64,000 nucleotides of DNA from Anoplolepis gracilipes (GCF_047496725.1 NC_132986.1:4062501-4126500); one strand, 5' to 3'; counted from the first letter of the stretch, positions 10,055 to 21,731 are shown. Program-made: numbers and translations. The notes: generated from the sequence alone by a model not told the origin.

Positions 10055-10347
10055 CGCCCTGACAGAGGCGCGGTTCGTGGACTGAGAGGAGGCAGATCGC
10101 CCTGACAGAGGCGCGCTGCACGCTAGGAGGCGGAATGCCCTGAAAGAGGCGCTCCTCGGAGAAGAGAGTCGTTCGCCCTGAGAGAGGCGTGCGACCTAGA
10201 GAGGGGTAGTCCGGCTCTGAAGGAGGCGCACTACGAAGGATGAAGGCAGAGCCGCCCTGAATGAGGCGCACTGCTAGAAGGGACGTAGAATCGCCCTGAG
10301 AGAGGCACACTACGTAGGAAGGATGTAGGTCGCCCTGGAGGAGGCGC
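10055..10347 (-). repeat. Hairpin array (A2 3' LTR)
   Basis: Eight 17-bp GCGCCTCnnnCAGGGCG units (minus strand) with the same 38-43-base spacing as in A1. The ninth outlying unit is near 10591-10607. Confidence 0.85.
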
Positions 10348-11732
10348 CCTACGGTGTAGGTAAGAATGGTTATCGCTCTCTGTCTAATGACATTCCCTAT
10401 GAAGACGTCCGAATAAAATATTAATCTCTTCGATTATAAGTTACAGATATCTGAGGCTCTGGGTATGTCAAGGCGGACGTCGCGGACCTTGCCACTGGTG
10501 AGCGGATAAGGGAAAAGAAAAGAAAAAAAAAGAAAGAAAGAAAAGAGAAAAAAAAAAATATATATAGGAAGAAGCTATAGGGAATACAAGAACGCCCTGG
10601 AGGAGGCGCGCGTCGCCGCAGGATGAAAGAGAGAGCCCGAAGTAGGCTTGAAGGAAGGATGACCTCGTCAGATAAGTAGCACTAATTTGCCCGATAATTT
10701 CAATATTAAAATTAGAATAGAAAGCTTGTCTTTATATTTACAGGTATAGACGCGAGAGGTTAACGGCGAGAAGAATTGACACCGAAAAGATGACCGACGC
10801 CCGGAATGGACAGGGGCCGCGAACTGACACAAGTATGTATATTTCGAGTAATTACACGTAAACAATATGATTAATGATTACACGAATATATCTTAATAAT
10901 TACGACAACGTACTCACTTCACTAAATTGTTATGTGTTACAGGAACCACTGGGAAGCACACTGTAACGCGGGTGTACACAAGAATGTGGATCTACAATAT
11001 TAGTATTACAACATTAGTTAATAGAACTTTCCTTCGACTATGATTTCACGCACAGACTGGTTTCGGACGCGTAAACGATATTATAGATAGGCGGCATTAA
11101 CAATTGCATGGAGAGGAAAAGATAATACGCTTATATTGTTGATAGAAGTAATTCACTGCAAACGAAAATTTAGATAAAATATCTTTAAAAGTGATAGATA
11201 GAATTCGATATGTATTGTGAGCGCCGTGGAAATCGATAAAGAGAAAGGAAATATAATAGTAACAGTGGATACAAATAATCAAGAATAGATTTATACGACA
11301 GTAAACGTAAGAACTGAAGGCTAATTAATAGTATTCGCGATATGCTAGTCTCGAAGTCTCTCTGAATTAATGATTTTGTGTGAATAATACCGTAATGAAC
11401 TAGAAACCACTGATTCGAAGATATAATATTAATTACACTGCGCGAAAACTTGCGAGAGCGTATGTATGATTGAATGTTATAAGGATAACCGATTATTAAA
11501 TCGTATAAATGACTGTCTGTACGTACAATGAATTTACTGGGTACTGTATGAATCGAGTATTGACTGCTGATCGAATACTGATTATGCGAAAACTGAATGG
11601 TCGGAACGAACCGTACAACAGATTTTACTGTCGGGCGAAAGCCGAATACTAAATATGATCTGAACTGTCTAATGATCTGAACTGTCTAGGCGAGAACTGA
11701 ATACTCTGCTCTTTGAGCACACGGTGCTCCCG

Positions 11733-11740
11733 TTTATATA
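11733..11740 (-). promoter_or_regulatory. TATA box of A2 3' LTR
   Basis: TATATAAA on the minus strand with the GAGCAC/GTGCTC dyad and initiator downstream, as described for A1. Confidence 0.7.
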
Positions 11741-11888
11741 CCCGTGGTCGCTGAGGGCTCCCACCTTCTGAATTATAGCGCGCGCAACGTGGTCCGATCC
11801 TGGTCATGCTTGTTTGTCACGGGTATCACGCGCCGGGCAATAGTAAGCTATCACGGTGTTTGTCCGAAATTTTCACGTGATCCGGCGG

Positions 11889-11911
11889 TTCCTGAATGTT
11901 CTAGAACCTTC
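11889..11911 (-). promoter_or_regulatory. Five-unit heat-shock element (A2 3' LTR)
   Basis: Five perfect alternating GAA/TTC units at 5-bp steps, about 150 bp upstream of the TATA box. Confidence 0.85.
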
Positions 11912-14796
11912 GGGACTAGCATTATAATGTAATATCTATATCGTTATTTCTAGATATATCGCAATTATTACTAGCGTTACGATAACTTATCTGATTAATT
12001 ACTTATCGCCGCATTGTATTATAGCGTTGTACTTAAATAATTGTAGAGATATGAGAGCATTACGCTAATTAACTTATTAATTAACAATTATCTATGATGT
12101 CGCATAATGTTATTCGTGGATTACAAGATCTAAATTAGTCTACAGACGTTAAACTCGCTATTATATAACTATATGTATGTATGTATATCATTATAACTAG
12201 TAGTAAAGGTTTATATATTTATATATATGTAATAATGGTATAAATGCACATGTAATATGCCGTGATATATTTACAATGGATGGATGAGGAGTGTGTAAGT
12301 GTGTATAAATGCATAAATTTAAGACAAGTTTATATTGTGAGAGGTTGAGTGTGTAATTTAAGTGATACGCTTGGAATATGTATGAATTAGTTATAAGATC
12401 CGAAACTATTGCGTTACCATGTATATGATACATTGATTATGTGTATGTTAATATATGAATATGCCTGTAATAAGTTTATAATAGGTTTATTGAGAGTGCT
12501 TTATTTGTGCGTACTAATGGGTCACTATGTATATAAATTATTTATAGAGTGTGTGTATTTGCGTGTTACTGGGTGGATAATACGTCTATAATAGTCAGAT
12601 ACTGATTAAACATTGTGTAGATGATAAGTTTATAACGCGCGTATTTTTGTATCACCGGGTATATTAAGTGACTATTGTTATATAATTTTATGGTGTGTTT
12701 GTTAAGGAGCGTGTATCTATGTAATTATTTCTGGGTGTTCATTATGCGTTTATACTTGGTTTATGTAGTGTATGATGTGTGTATTATCGTACCACCGTAT
12801 ATATAGGTATGGTCATTTTGTTTATTATGCATATGTATATTGTAATTATCATTCATCCTCAATAAAATGATAACGAAGTTTTGAGAATATTATCACGTTC
12901 AAGTTATTTCAGACACCTTGTATAAGTAAGAGTTAATTAAGTAATTGTATATATTGAGTGTGACTATTTAACTTTAGTTATCTTCCAGAGCTTTATTCGT
13001 TTTAAACTCTTTATGGGATATTTATATTGTTTTCACTATAATATATATATATATATATATGTATTATGAGTGGTTCATTTTAATTATTATTGGTTTTAAT
13101 TGATTACTTAAATATTGTCTGAGCCTCGAGGAGTTCTTGTCAGGTCATTATAATTTGCCTTTAAAACATCTGTGGATTATGATATCTGCAGCGAGTCGCA
13201 TATATATATATATATATATGTATATGTGCATGCACCAAGTTATCTCCATGGTTGATATATGAAATAATTATAAATGATAGCTGACCGGATTTTTATTGGC
13301 AAACCAAATTGGATTCATGGTAAGGAATTATTATGCAGAAGATGGGTTTGATCGAATCTTTTATTATTGTTAAAATTTGGATTTAATGAAATCACTGCGC
13401 TGCGGTGGAATATGAGTAAAATTGACAAGTTATTATATTTGGGTGACAGAATCGTTAGACATGTACGTTATTGTGGTATTAATTCGGCTTTGGGATATAA
13501 AACTGCATTTAATAGTGAAGGCATAATTATATATTGGAGGTGCGGATTAAAATAAATAAATTATTAAAGTTGAAAATATGAGGTGTTCCTGAAGTAAAAT
13601 GGGTCTATAACAATGTGCGCTTAACTTTTTATGGCGGGGCTGTAGCCCTATAAGTTGCTACCTTTTTTGGTTCCTTATGAGCCAAGGCGCCAGGAAATAT
13701 TTAATTAAGGTCACTGGGCGGGTTTTTTATGTGATGTTTAAACCGTTAAAAATTGGGTGCTTTTCGATGTTGCGACAACTTTTGATATATTGAGAAAAGT
13801 GATTTAGACTGTGCATAGGAAGTTGCAATTGCACATACGAGTTACTTGGCTTGCTCAGTTTTAATAATTAATGAAAGTTCATATACAGGGTGTCCCGAAA
13901 GTACCGATCGGAGTTTATTATATGAAGCTTATGGAATTTAACCAAAGGAATCGGTCGGTTGTTAAACACTATTTTATACTAATGTTTGGATAATATGACA
14001 ATGTTAGTTTATATACCGGGTGTCAATTTATTAAGGTGAACATGTATCGGGAGTTGTATTTCCGCTCATTCGCAGTTACGATCTCTTTTCTTGAGTGATT
14101 TTAGCTTGTTATATAGATTTACTTTATATTTTTGTTATACCGGGTGGTGGTTAATTCTCGATGCGTGTGTCTATGGTGATGTGTACGTGTATGTTTGTGT
14201 TTAGTAAGAGTGATGACGACGAGGTGGAGTGAACATTGGTTTATATTATCGCTATTACTTAATTTACGTTATTCTATTGACGCATACTTAATATTATGTT
14301 TCCTTTTTATTTTTCAGATACTGCAACTAGAGTGACAAAACTAAATGGGTAATTATAATAAAATTAAGATGTTCGACCGACTTGGTGGGTCGTTTCTCTT
14401 CTCTTTTTCAGGTGCTGAGGAGGCGGACCAGAAGGTGATATACCGGGTGGCCGGAAAATAGGTGAGAATTTTCATTGGACAATTAATTAATTATTTTCCT
14501 TCATTTTTAGGTAGGTGATAGGGGAGAACCAGTGATGGGGATAAAACAGGAAAAAAAAGGAAGAAAAAGAAAGAAAAAAAAAAGGAAAAGGATGTTTTAG
14601 CCGGAAACATAATAAAAGGTATTTATCGGCTTAATCTATTTTTGATAATAACTATATATATATATATGTATATATAAAAAGAAAAGGAAAGTAAAAGAAT
14701 TTTATAGGTGCTTAACGCTTACTATGTCTACTTAACAGGTGACGTATGGAGTCAACGGACGGCGACTGGTGTCAAGCGGAGGCGCTGGACGTGACA

Positions 14797-14807
14797 CCCC
14801 CCTCCTT
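14797..14807 (-). promoter_or_regulatory. Polypurine tract of A2
   Basis: AAGGAGGGGGG on the minus strand, directly before the 3' LTR. Confidence 0.9.
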
Positions 14808-14857
14808 AAAAGTGGAGCAGCGTGAAATGATGCGACGGTGAGCTCGTTGAACTCGGC

Positions 14858-16714
14858 TTACGGTGCGGTTGATAGACGGTTGATCTTTCGTTCCAAGTGC
14901 AAGTAGGCTTCTCGCAGGTTGGCGATCTCTGAAGATATGGCGGGAGTTCTCTCCTTGGAAGAGTGGTGAATCGTCATCGTATCCGTGGATTCATGAGAGA
15001 TGTCCTTCTGGATTCGGTGATCTATCATTGGGCGCGATAATGGAGAATTGCTGAGTGTCTTGGCAGGTGTTTCCTGTTTGGTTGGTTTTTGAGAGTTGGC
15101 ACTATCATCAGTCATTAACATATCATCATTTGTTAATATGTTTTTATTTTTCAGGCTCGAGTTTCGATAGCTTAACTTTCTTGCTAGGCTTTTCAAGATG
15201 ATAAATAAGGTGAGTATTATAATTCCACCAATAACTGTTGTTGTTACCGAGACCTCCACGATGTATACAGGGCTCGAGTGGTCTGGTCGTCCTGGAGAGT
15301 CGTCTGTGCTTGGATTCTGTACGTCCGAGTGCTCGTGAATCTCGTTTAACTCGTCGATATGTTGACCCCATGGTAGCGTTCTTGATTGGAGGCCTTGAGG
15401 ATCGATAGCAGACACTTTCAACTCTGGAGTGAATACGTACCATTTGTTTCTCATTTTGTACATTGCCGTAGCAAGCGGATCGCATTCAATTTCTGTGCCT
15501 TCGCCAGATATAACGCGTGTTCTTGGCTTTAGGTACATGGGCTTCCCGTCTATTATTACTGGGAGCTCCTGGAAACAGCTTTCCGTGGCCCTGATCCGTG
15601 CGGGTACAGGAGTACATCGAAATACTTGTACAGCTTCCCCTCGTACGCGCGCTGAGTATCCTGGTGTTTTTGTGACGGCGTACGCAAATGATGGAGGGTC
15701 TTGGTGAGCCATGGCGGTCAAGGCGTGTAATTTTGTTACTTCCGTGAGGCATTTCCTCATGACAAGGTCTTCGTAGGTATTTTCTACGCTCAGGTCTGTC
15801 TTTGTGTTACTCTTGTACGAAAAGTACGAGTGGTGAGATCGGTGCACCTTATTTACGGATGGTTGATTCTTTACGTAAGAGTCGTTGATTTCCCGTATTA
15901 CTAGTCGGGGGTTTTCGGTCTGTATCACAGTGGCGTTGCAGACGTCGTGACGCGCTCGAGCAAACGCGAGCAGGTTGGTGTTTTCTACCGTTAAGGCGTA
16001 TGCCGTGGGACGTCCCGTAATTTGTAGTCTTTTGGCAATTCCTCTATACAAGACGGTATGCCGTAGTTGAGTGCATCCTCCGTGAACAAAGGGGGACCAG
16101 AAATTATGAAAGCCCTCTTCGTCGGTGCATTCAAGGTCGATGTATGTGCAACTAGCACCACTAGGTAAGAATATCTTGGTTTCCATCGTGTCGATCTTGA
16201 CAATGGTCCGTTTGAACGTTATGTGCAAGTACACGTTTATGACGCGTTTTGTTTTCAGGTCGTCTGATGGCAGGTTGTGGGCGCTGACGGTTTCGGTCGG
16301 CGGAATAGTGCGGCTATTCACGCGGTTGGCGGAAAGGCCGTCAAGGGTCTGGTTCCCGAATTGCAGTTTCCCTTGTGCGTGTATGTGCATGCATACAGGA
16401 GCAGATACAGATAAGTAATGTCGTTTATTGCTGGTAGGTGTTGTAGATTCCCTCGTGGTGTGGTCCGTGTGGCTGATCACGTAGTCTATCTCTATGCGGC
16501 AGCTTAGTACGTCCGCTGTGGTGAGTCTGGGCTTCGCGAGGATCTCCACGCTCACATCTCGGGTGATTGGAAGCTTCCCGTGTAATCGACAGGCGTTGTT
16601 ATCGAGCAGCGAGATTGTGGTCCCGTTGTCGCACGGCGTGTTGCAGTCGTAGCCTACGAGGGCGTTGCAGTCCTGGGTTGCCAGATACGCTAGGAAGACG
16701 ATCAGTGAGGCCAT
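14858..16714 (-). CDS. env: Envelope glycoprotein, family A (A2), complete, 618 aa
   Basis: Complete and open. A signal peptide (residues about 1-18) is followed by a Cys-rich ectodomain with several N-glycosylation sites (for example N-G-T 30-32, N-Q-T 121-123, N-A-T 260-262), a transmembrane segment at about 489-510 and a cytoplasmic tail of about 110 residues. No furin-type cleavage site is obvious. The start lies 115 bases after the pol stop, and a splice-acceptor-like TTTTTCTCTTAAGCAG lies about 20 bases before it, so Env is probably made from a spliced RNA. The layout resembles chuvirus-type glycoproteins, which are known as captured genes in insect retroelements. It is unlike the baculovirus-F-type Env of Drosophila gypsy. 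That assignment is inference; Env as a class is secure from position and architecture. Confidence 0.88.
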   Translation of the reverse strand: MASLIVFLAYLATQDCNALVGYDCNTPCDNGTTISLLDNNACRLHGKLPITRDVSVEILAKPRLTTADVLSCRIEIDYVISHTDHTTRESTTPTSNKRHYLSVSAPVCMHIHAQGKLQFGNQTLDGLSANRVNSRTIPPTETVSAHNLPSDDLKTKRVINVYLHITFKRTIVKIDTMETKIFLPSGASCTYIDLECTDEEGFHNFWSPFVHGGCTQLRHTVLYRGIAKRLQITGRPTAYALTVENTNLLAFARARHDVCNATVIQTENPRLVIREINDSYVKNQPSVNKVHRSHHSYFSYKSNTKTDLSVENTYEDLVMRKCLTEVTKLHALTAMAHQDPPSFAYAVTKTPGYSARVRGEAVQVFRCTPVPARIRATESCFQELPVIIDGKPMYLKPRTRVISGEGTEIECDPLATAMYKMRNKWYVFTPELKVSAIDPQGLQSRTLPWGQHIDELNEIHEHSDVQNPSTDDSPGRPDHSSPVYIVEVSVTTTVIGGIIILTLFIILKSLARKLSYRNSSLKNKNILTNDDMLMTDDSANSQKPTKQETPAKTLSNSPLSRPMIDHRIQKDISHESTDTMTIHHSSKERTPAISSEIANLREAYLHLERKINRLSTAP

Positions 16715-16829
16715 TGTGAACTCTATGTTGATTCTGCTTAAGAGAAAAATGTAGAACAGTACGTTCCGGTCTGAACCAGAAAATGGAGAAGATAACTGAG
16801 TAATCCAATCTGAAACAGAAGAAAGGTAG

Positions 16830-19800
16830 TCATCCTGGTTCGCCGTAGTGGGCTTTCCGTAGTCTATTGACGTGCACTATTCGCGTTGATTTATTAATTT
16901 GAATTCGCACGTTTTCGTGGTCGAGGATTTCGATAATGCGGTACGGACCGTGATATTCTTTTCCGAATTTATCTGTTTTACTCTCGTTTAATAGAAAGAC
17001 GTTATCGTTTGCGTTGAAAATCGTCGGGTTTACGCGTTTGTCGTAGTAATTTTTGGAGCGCTCTTTAGCCCTAATGAGATTAGCTCTAGCGATTTCCTGT
17101 ATATCACAGATTTTTTCGAACAGGTTTGTTAAGTAGGAGTGATATGTTTCAGGATCTTCTTCGGGGTTGTGTCCCGATGGAACTCTGGCGACACGTCCGA
17201 AGATCAATTCGTGAGGTGTGTACCCGGTACCTTCGTGTACTGAGGTATTATACGAAAAACTGGCACGCTCAATGAGGTCGTCCCATGCTTCTTCCTTATT
17301 GACGAAGCACTTCAGGTATTCCATTAGAACGAGGTGCGACCTTTCGAGTGACCCATTAGATTGTGGATGGTGAGCAGTCGTTCGGAAGTGTTGGATACGG
17401 AACTTTTTGGTTACGCTTTTCATGAGTACACCGGTAAAGTTCGTCCCTTGGTCGGTGAGTATGCTTCGGGGGCATCCAAAACGACAGATAAAATAGTGGA
17501 TAAAGGCGTTCGCCGTGGTTTCGCCTCTAGCGTCTGGTAGTGGTGCGTATACTGAGTATTTTGTGAGGAGATCTTGCATCGTTAGAACGTATGAGTTGCC
17601 GCTAGGAGTGGTTCTGAGTGGTCCTACTATGTCGAGAGCCACTTTGTCGAAGGCGCGTCCAGGTGTGTCGGTCAATATCATTGGTTGTCGAGTCTTCCTT
17701 CTGACTAGTTTCATAGATTGACACGTTCGACAATTCCTGATGTAGTTTAATATATCGCCTTTCATTTTGTTCCATGTAAACCTTTGTTTAATTCGCTGGT
17801 ACGTCTTCGTGACGCCCTTGTGTCCACCGACGGCAGATTCGTGATTTTCGCGGATTATCGCTGTACGGTCCTCTACCGGAGGGGTGACGGTTGGTCCATG
17901 ACATGTGCTGATGGTGACGGGCCTTTCGGAGAGTATCGCTTGCAGTGTCTGTAAGACTCGATCCCATGGTATCGTGTCGAGGCTGGGTGTCTCTCGTATG
18001 CTAACAGTATGTAGTTGTAATTCCGTCATCACGTCGAGGGTTGATCTGAAACATTCCTTTAAGATTTCTTCGTCCAATAATGTTGTTCTTTTCTCTTTTG
18101 CAGGTAGTACTATAATGTGTCGTCCCGCGTCTATGGATGGATAGACTCGCGCTCTTCCGAGCATTAAGTCGTCTAGCGGAGGTAGGTATCCATCTTGCTG
18201 TAATTCCATAGCTCCTTTATCGAAGGGGTGTTTATCAACGGTGACCAGTATGATTGTGTTATCGTTGCAATTCAGTAATGGTATGTTGCGTTTTTTTATA
18301 CGGCATCTTGTGCTATGGGTGGTTATTAATTCTGGTCTCATTTGCAGAGTTTCTTCTTCGGGAAGAATTTCCAAGGTATCGAATTCCTTATCGCTGTTGT
18401 CGTCAACAGTGGTTTCGTCCGGCGGTTCTGTCACGGGGTCGGGTGGAGGTTCTGGGGGTATAGAAGGTAAGTGTGATATTGTTTTTCCTCGTGACTGAAA
18501 TTGCGCTACGTTATCGACGCGTTCATTGTTCGTCTGTTCGTCAAGGAGGTCCAAGAGTCCTTTCGTAATTAACGGTGGTGATTGTTGGTTATTCGTGAAA
18601 CGTGGGGGAGGTGAAGGATGGGAAGATGTGGGGGGAGGTGGACCGGATGATAGAGGTTTACTGTCGAATATTTCCTCAGAAGAGTCGGAAGCTACAACAT
18701 ACGGCCGTGAGGTGATTATTTCACTCTCGACCGTAGACCTTCTGGTAGGTACTTTCCGACGCCTTTCATCATCAGAACTGTCATCGTCAGTGCTTGTAAT
18801 TAGGTCTCGTACTTTCTGAGGGAGACGTATGCGTTTTTTTTCGATCGGGAGAATGGAAACAGTAGCGGTTATAGGATTTCTGGACAGGGCATCGGCATTT
18901 TTGTTCGTGACACCTGTCTTGTATGCGACTGTATATTCGTATTCTTCGAGTTTCAGGCGCCATCGCATAAGGCGAGAGGTCGGGTCCTTCACTCGGTTTA
19001 ACCAGGCGAGCGGTTGGTGATCCGTCACGAGCGTAAACTTGCGCCCGTAGAGGTAAGGTCTGAAGTGTCCGACGCAATAAATTATGGCTAGCAGCTCTTT
19101 CTCTGTTGTCGAGTAGTTCCTTTCGGCTGAATTGAGTACTCTGGACGTATACGCGATTGGCAAGTCTTGGCCGATTGTTCCTTGGCTTAGGACTCCAGCG
19201 ATAGCGTAGTCGGATGCGTCCGTAGTGAGCAGGAATTCTCGCGTGAAATCCGGGAATTGCAGTACCGGTTCTTCGCAGAGTCGTCTTCGAAGAGTCTCAA
19301 AAGCGTGTTGTGTATTTTCGTTCCATGAGAAGGTACTGTTTTTCTTCAGGAGGTCCGACATTGGTTTAGCTATTCCTGAAAAATCGGGGATGAAGCGGCG
19401 GTAGTAGCCTGATAAGCCTAGAAATTGTCGTACGTTTTTCAGACTCCTTGGAACTGGAAAGTCTTTAACAGCTGAGACCTTCTGGGGGTCAGGGCGTACG
19501 CCAGTATCTGTAATTACGTGCCCGAGATAGACGACTTCATGTCGCAAAAACTCACATTTATCTGGTTGTAAAGTGAGATTGGCGGTTTTTAAACGTTTCA
19601 TTAATTTATCCATTTTAATGTCATGTTCCCGTAACGAGCTTGCGTATATCACTATGTCGTCCATGTACACCAAAAGTTCTATACCTTGCAGTCCGGTCAA
19701 TATTTGGTCCATTAATCGTTGGAAAGTGGCCGGTGCGTTTCTGAGTCCGAATGGCATCCTGGAGAATTGGTAATGGCCATGTGGTGTAGAGAAAGCTGTT

Positions 19801-21731
19801 TTGTGCGCATCCTTGGGATCCATTGGGATTTGATGGAACCCACTGGCGAGGTCGAGGACGGAGAAATATTTTGCACTGCCCAACTGGTCGAGGATATCGC
19901 TGATATTTGGCAGAGGGTAGGCGTCTCCTAGCGTTTTTTCGTTGAGCCTTCTGTAATCAATGACCATTCGCCATCTCTTGTTTCCAGTTGAGTCTGGTTT
20001 CTTCGGTACGATCCAGACGGAACTGTACGGTGAAGTGGATGGTGTCACTATATTTTTCTGAAGGAGCTCGTTAACCTGTTTATTTATTTCTTCTCGATGT
20101 ATTGGCGGAAATCTATACTGCTTCGTATGTATAGGTATCTCGTCCGAAGTGATTATTTTATGGGTGATTGCTGAAGTTTGGTCCAGATATTCTCCTGGTA
20201 TGTAGAATCTGTCATTGTGTCGTTTTATTAGTTCAAAAATATTCTCTTTTTCTAGGTCGTTAAGATGATCGAGGCGCAAGAGTCGTATTATTTGAGTAAT
20301 TCTGTCCGGTGTAGAGTCTTCCTTATGATTGTGTTCGCGCTGGGTGAGTATCTCGGGTGAGTTCCTTAAGTTTTTCCAATGTATCTTCTCGTTTACCATA
20401 TTAACTATTTGCATTTTGTGTATGTCGTTGTATTTCGCAAGATTAGATGCACGCTGATCGATGAGAGTGAAATGATGTATATTATTATTTGTTTCAGGTT
20501 GCTTATTTGTAGCTACGCACAAAGGGGGTGAGTCATCCGCTTTTGCGGGGCTTAGAGGAAAGTAAGGAAGAGCAATTATAGAAGATTGACCGCCTGGGCC
20601 GAGACCAGAGGAAGGGGTTCGCACCGACGCGAGAGCGGCATCGTCGTTCGCCGGCGGAGATAAGGATCCCCTTTCTGTGTAAGTAATGTGAGAATGATTT
20701 GTGATAATAGTATTAGAATCAAGGGACGTGTGCGTAGAAACGATTGTAGCTTGAAGTGTTGCATTTTTTGTAGAAAGGGATGGGGGATAATCGGGAGAGG
20801 TATTGGGATGTCGACCTAGGTCGACGCCGCACCTTGATGCGACAAGAGGAAGGCAGTGCTCCTGCCCGTAGAGATGATAGTCGGGATCGACGTTTTGTGT
20901 TGGTGTATTAAGAAGAGGAAGAGAGGGGGTAAATGTATTTTGGTTTTGTAGCGTATTTTGTTTGTTAAATGATGAGTTTGATTGTTTGTTGTTTTCAATG
21001 TGTATCTTGGTCTTTGTGTTATTGTGTAGTTTGTTTGGTTGTTTATTTTTGCATGTAGTAAAATTATCTTGACTCGTTGCAGGTGCAGTGCGTGCTTCTT
21101 GGGTGCGAAGGCTTTTGCTCGCTTGAATTTTGACGGGACTATTGCCCGATGGGCTAGAGGGTTGCCTCAGAGGCTCCCTGGAAGGGGGGTCCTGTGATAT
21201 TTTTGTTACTTCTGTTAGCGTAACGGTAGGTATTATAATTTCTACTTCTTCGTCTAATGTATTCGTGATGCCGATATATGCCTTGTCGTTGATACACGTG
21301 ACAAGTGCATCTCCGGCGAAGACCGCGTCGCGGGCGCGTATCGGGGCGAGATAACCCGTTTTAATTTCCGGATTAGCTATGCGGACCGTGATTCCCAGCT
21401 TCATACGTGAGGGTATGACAATGGACTCCTTGTCCTTGAATGGAAACGCGCAGTCGCGCCACGTGATTAACTTATTACCGTAATTAATGCACGCGTTATG
21501 TTCAGTGAAGAACGACGAACCTAATATGCCCTGTGTGATTATAGGGAATTCGTCGGCTACCACGTGGAAAACTACTGGGGTTTCCGAAACGTATGCTATG
21601 GCGGATCCCAGAGTGGTGACAACATTTTCGGTGATACCCGTTAATTGGATAGTCTCCTTGTTGTTGATTTGAATATCGGATTTAATGCAACCTTTCTTTA
21701 TTATATTAGGCTGTGCTCCTGTATCGAGCAT
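16830..21731 (-). CDS. pol: Pol polyprotein, family A (A2): protease, RT, RNase H, macro-like region, integrase
   Basis: 1,633 residues from the first Met; the frame is open further upstream to at least 21860, where a -1 shift joins it to Gag. Protease: DTG at 3-5, then a low-complexity Asn/Ser/Thr/Pro region at about 180-430. Reverse transcriptase: about 530-750, with YMDD at 689-692. RNase H: about 833-950 (acidic residues near D838, E879, D904; ends NADALSRNP). Then an acidic/proline-rich linker (980-1130) and a macrodomain-like segment (1150-1280). Integrase: HHCC zinc site H1297, H1304, C1334, C1337; catalytic D1367, D1427, E1463 with 35 residues between the last two; GPY at 1595-1597. 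There is no chromodomain. This is a Ty3/gypsy order of domains, nearest in style to the 412/mdg1 group. No stop or frameshift interrupts it. Confidence 0.95.
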   Translation of the reverse strand: MLDTGAQPNIIKKGCIKSDIQINNKETIQLTGITENVVTTLGSAIAYVSETPVVFHVVADEFPIITQGILGSSFFTEHNACINYGNKLITWRDCAFPFKDKESIVIPSRMKLGITVRIANPEIKTGYLAPIRARDAVFAGDALVTCINDKAYIGITNTLDEEVEIIIPTVTLTEVTKISQDPPSREPLRQPSSPSGNSPVKIQASKSLRTQEARTAPATSQDNFTTCKNKQPNKLHNNTKTKIHIENNKQSNSSFNKQNTLQNQNTFTPSLPLLNTPTQNVDPDYHLYGQEHCLPLVASRCGVDLGRHPNTSPDYPPSLSTKNATLQATIVSTHTSLDSNTIITNHSHITYTERGSLSPPANDDAALASVRTPSSGLGPGGQSSIIALPYFPLSPAKADDSPPLCVATNKQPETNNNIHHFTLIDQRASNLAKYNDIHKMQIVNMVNEKIHWKNLRNSPEILTQREHNHKEDSTPDRITQIIRLLRLDHLNDLEKENIFELIKRHNDRFYIPGEYLDQTSAITHKIITSDEIPIHTKQYRFPPIHREEINKQVNELLQKNIVTPSTSPYSSVWIVPKKPDSTGNKRWRMVIDYRRLNEKTLGDAYPLPNISDILDQLGSAKYFSVLDLASGFHQIPMDPKDAHKTAFSTPHGHYQFSRMPFGLRNAPATFQRLMDQILTGLQGIELLVYMDDIVIYASSLREHDIKMDKLMKRLKTANLTLQPDKCEFLRHEVVYLGHVITDTGVRPDPQKVSAVKDFPVPRSLKNVRQFLGLSGYYRRFIPDFSGIAKPMSDLLKKNSTFSWNENTQHAFETLRRRLCEEPVLQFPDFTREFLLTTDASDYAIAGVLSQGTIGQDLPIAYTSRVLNSAERNYSTTEKELLAIIYCVGHFRPYLYGRKFTLVTDHQPLAWLNRVKDPTSRLMRWRLKLEEYEYTVAYKTGVTNKNADALSRNPITATVSILPIEKKRIRLPQKVRDLITSTDDDSSDDERRRKVPTRRSTVESEIITSRPYVVASDSSEEIFDSKPLSSGPPPPTSSHPSPPPRFTNNQQSPPLITKGLLDLLDEQTNNERVDNVAQFQSRGKTISHLPSIPPEPPPDPVTEPPDETTVDDNSDKEFDTLEILPEEETLQMRPELITTHSTRCRIKKRNIPLLNCNDNTIILVTVDKHPFDKGAMELQQDGYLPPLDDLMLGRARVYPSIDAGRHIIVLPAKEKRTTLLDEEILKECFRSTLDVMTELQLHTVSIRETPSLDTIPWDRVLQTLQAILSERPVTISTCHGPTVTPPVEDRTAIIRENHESAVGGHKGVTKTYQRIKQRFTWNKMKGDILNYIRNCRTCQSMKLVRRKTRQPMILTDTPGRAFDKVALDIVGPLRTTPSGNSYVLTMQDLLTKYSVYAPLPDARGETTANAFIHYFICRFGCPRSILTDQGTNFTGVLMKSVTKKFRIQHFRTTAHHPQSNGSLERSHLVLMEYLKCFVNKEEAWDDLIERASFSYNTSVHEGTGYTPHELIFGRVARVPSGHNPEEDPETYHSYLTNLFEKICDIQEIARANLIRAKERSKNYYDKRVNPTIFNANDNVFLLNESKTDKFGKEYHGPYRIIEILDHENVRIQINKSTRIVHVNRLRKAHYGEPG
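17892..18284 (-). other. Macrodomain-like segment within Pol, between RNase H and integrase
   Basis: Residues about 1150-1280 of Pol. The pattern of hydrophobic strands and helices follows that of TARG1/OARD1-type macrodomains (ADP-ribose-binding fold): a GAxELQQ-like first helix, a strand ending LPAK, the helix LDEEILKECFRSTLDVM, then VSIRETPSLDTIPWDRV and the strand PVTIST. K1212 and D1252 fall where human TARG1 has its catalytic Lys84 and Asp125. The glycine-rich loop of true macrodomains is not kept. The related pol at 41604-41031 has the same segment, with Lys in LPLK and Asp in FFDNISW. Assignment is by eye. Confidence 0.5.

Larger units (their letters stand above)
9080..14796 (-). mobile_element. 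3' LTR of A2
   Basis: 5,717 bp, ending TGTTACG (plus-strand view) at 9080 and GTGACA at 14796, next to the polypurine tract. It contains the same promoter, heat-shock element, hairpin array and ORF as the A1 LTR. Differences from the 5' LTR at 23552-29267 are few; one is poly(A) length near 9895. Confidence 0.95.
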
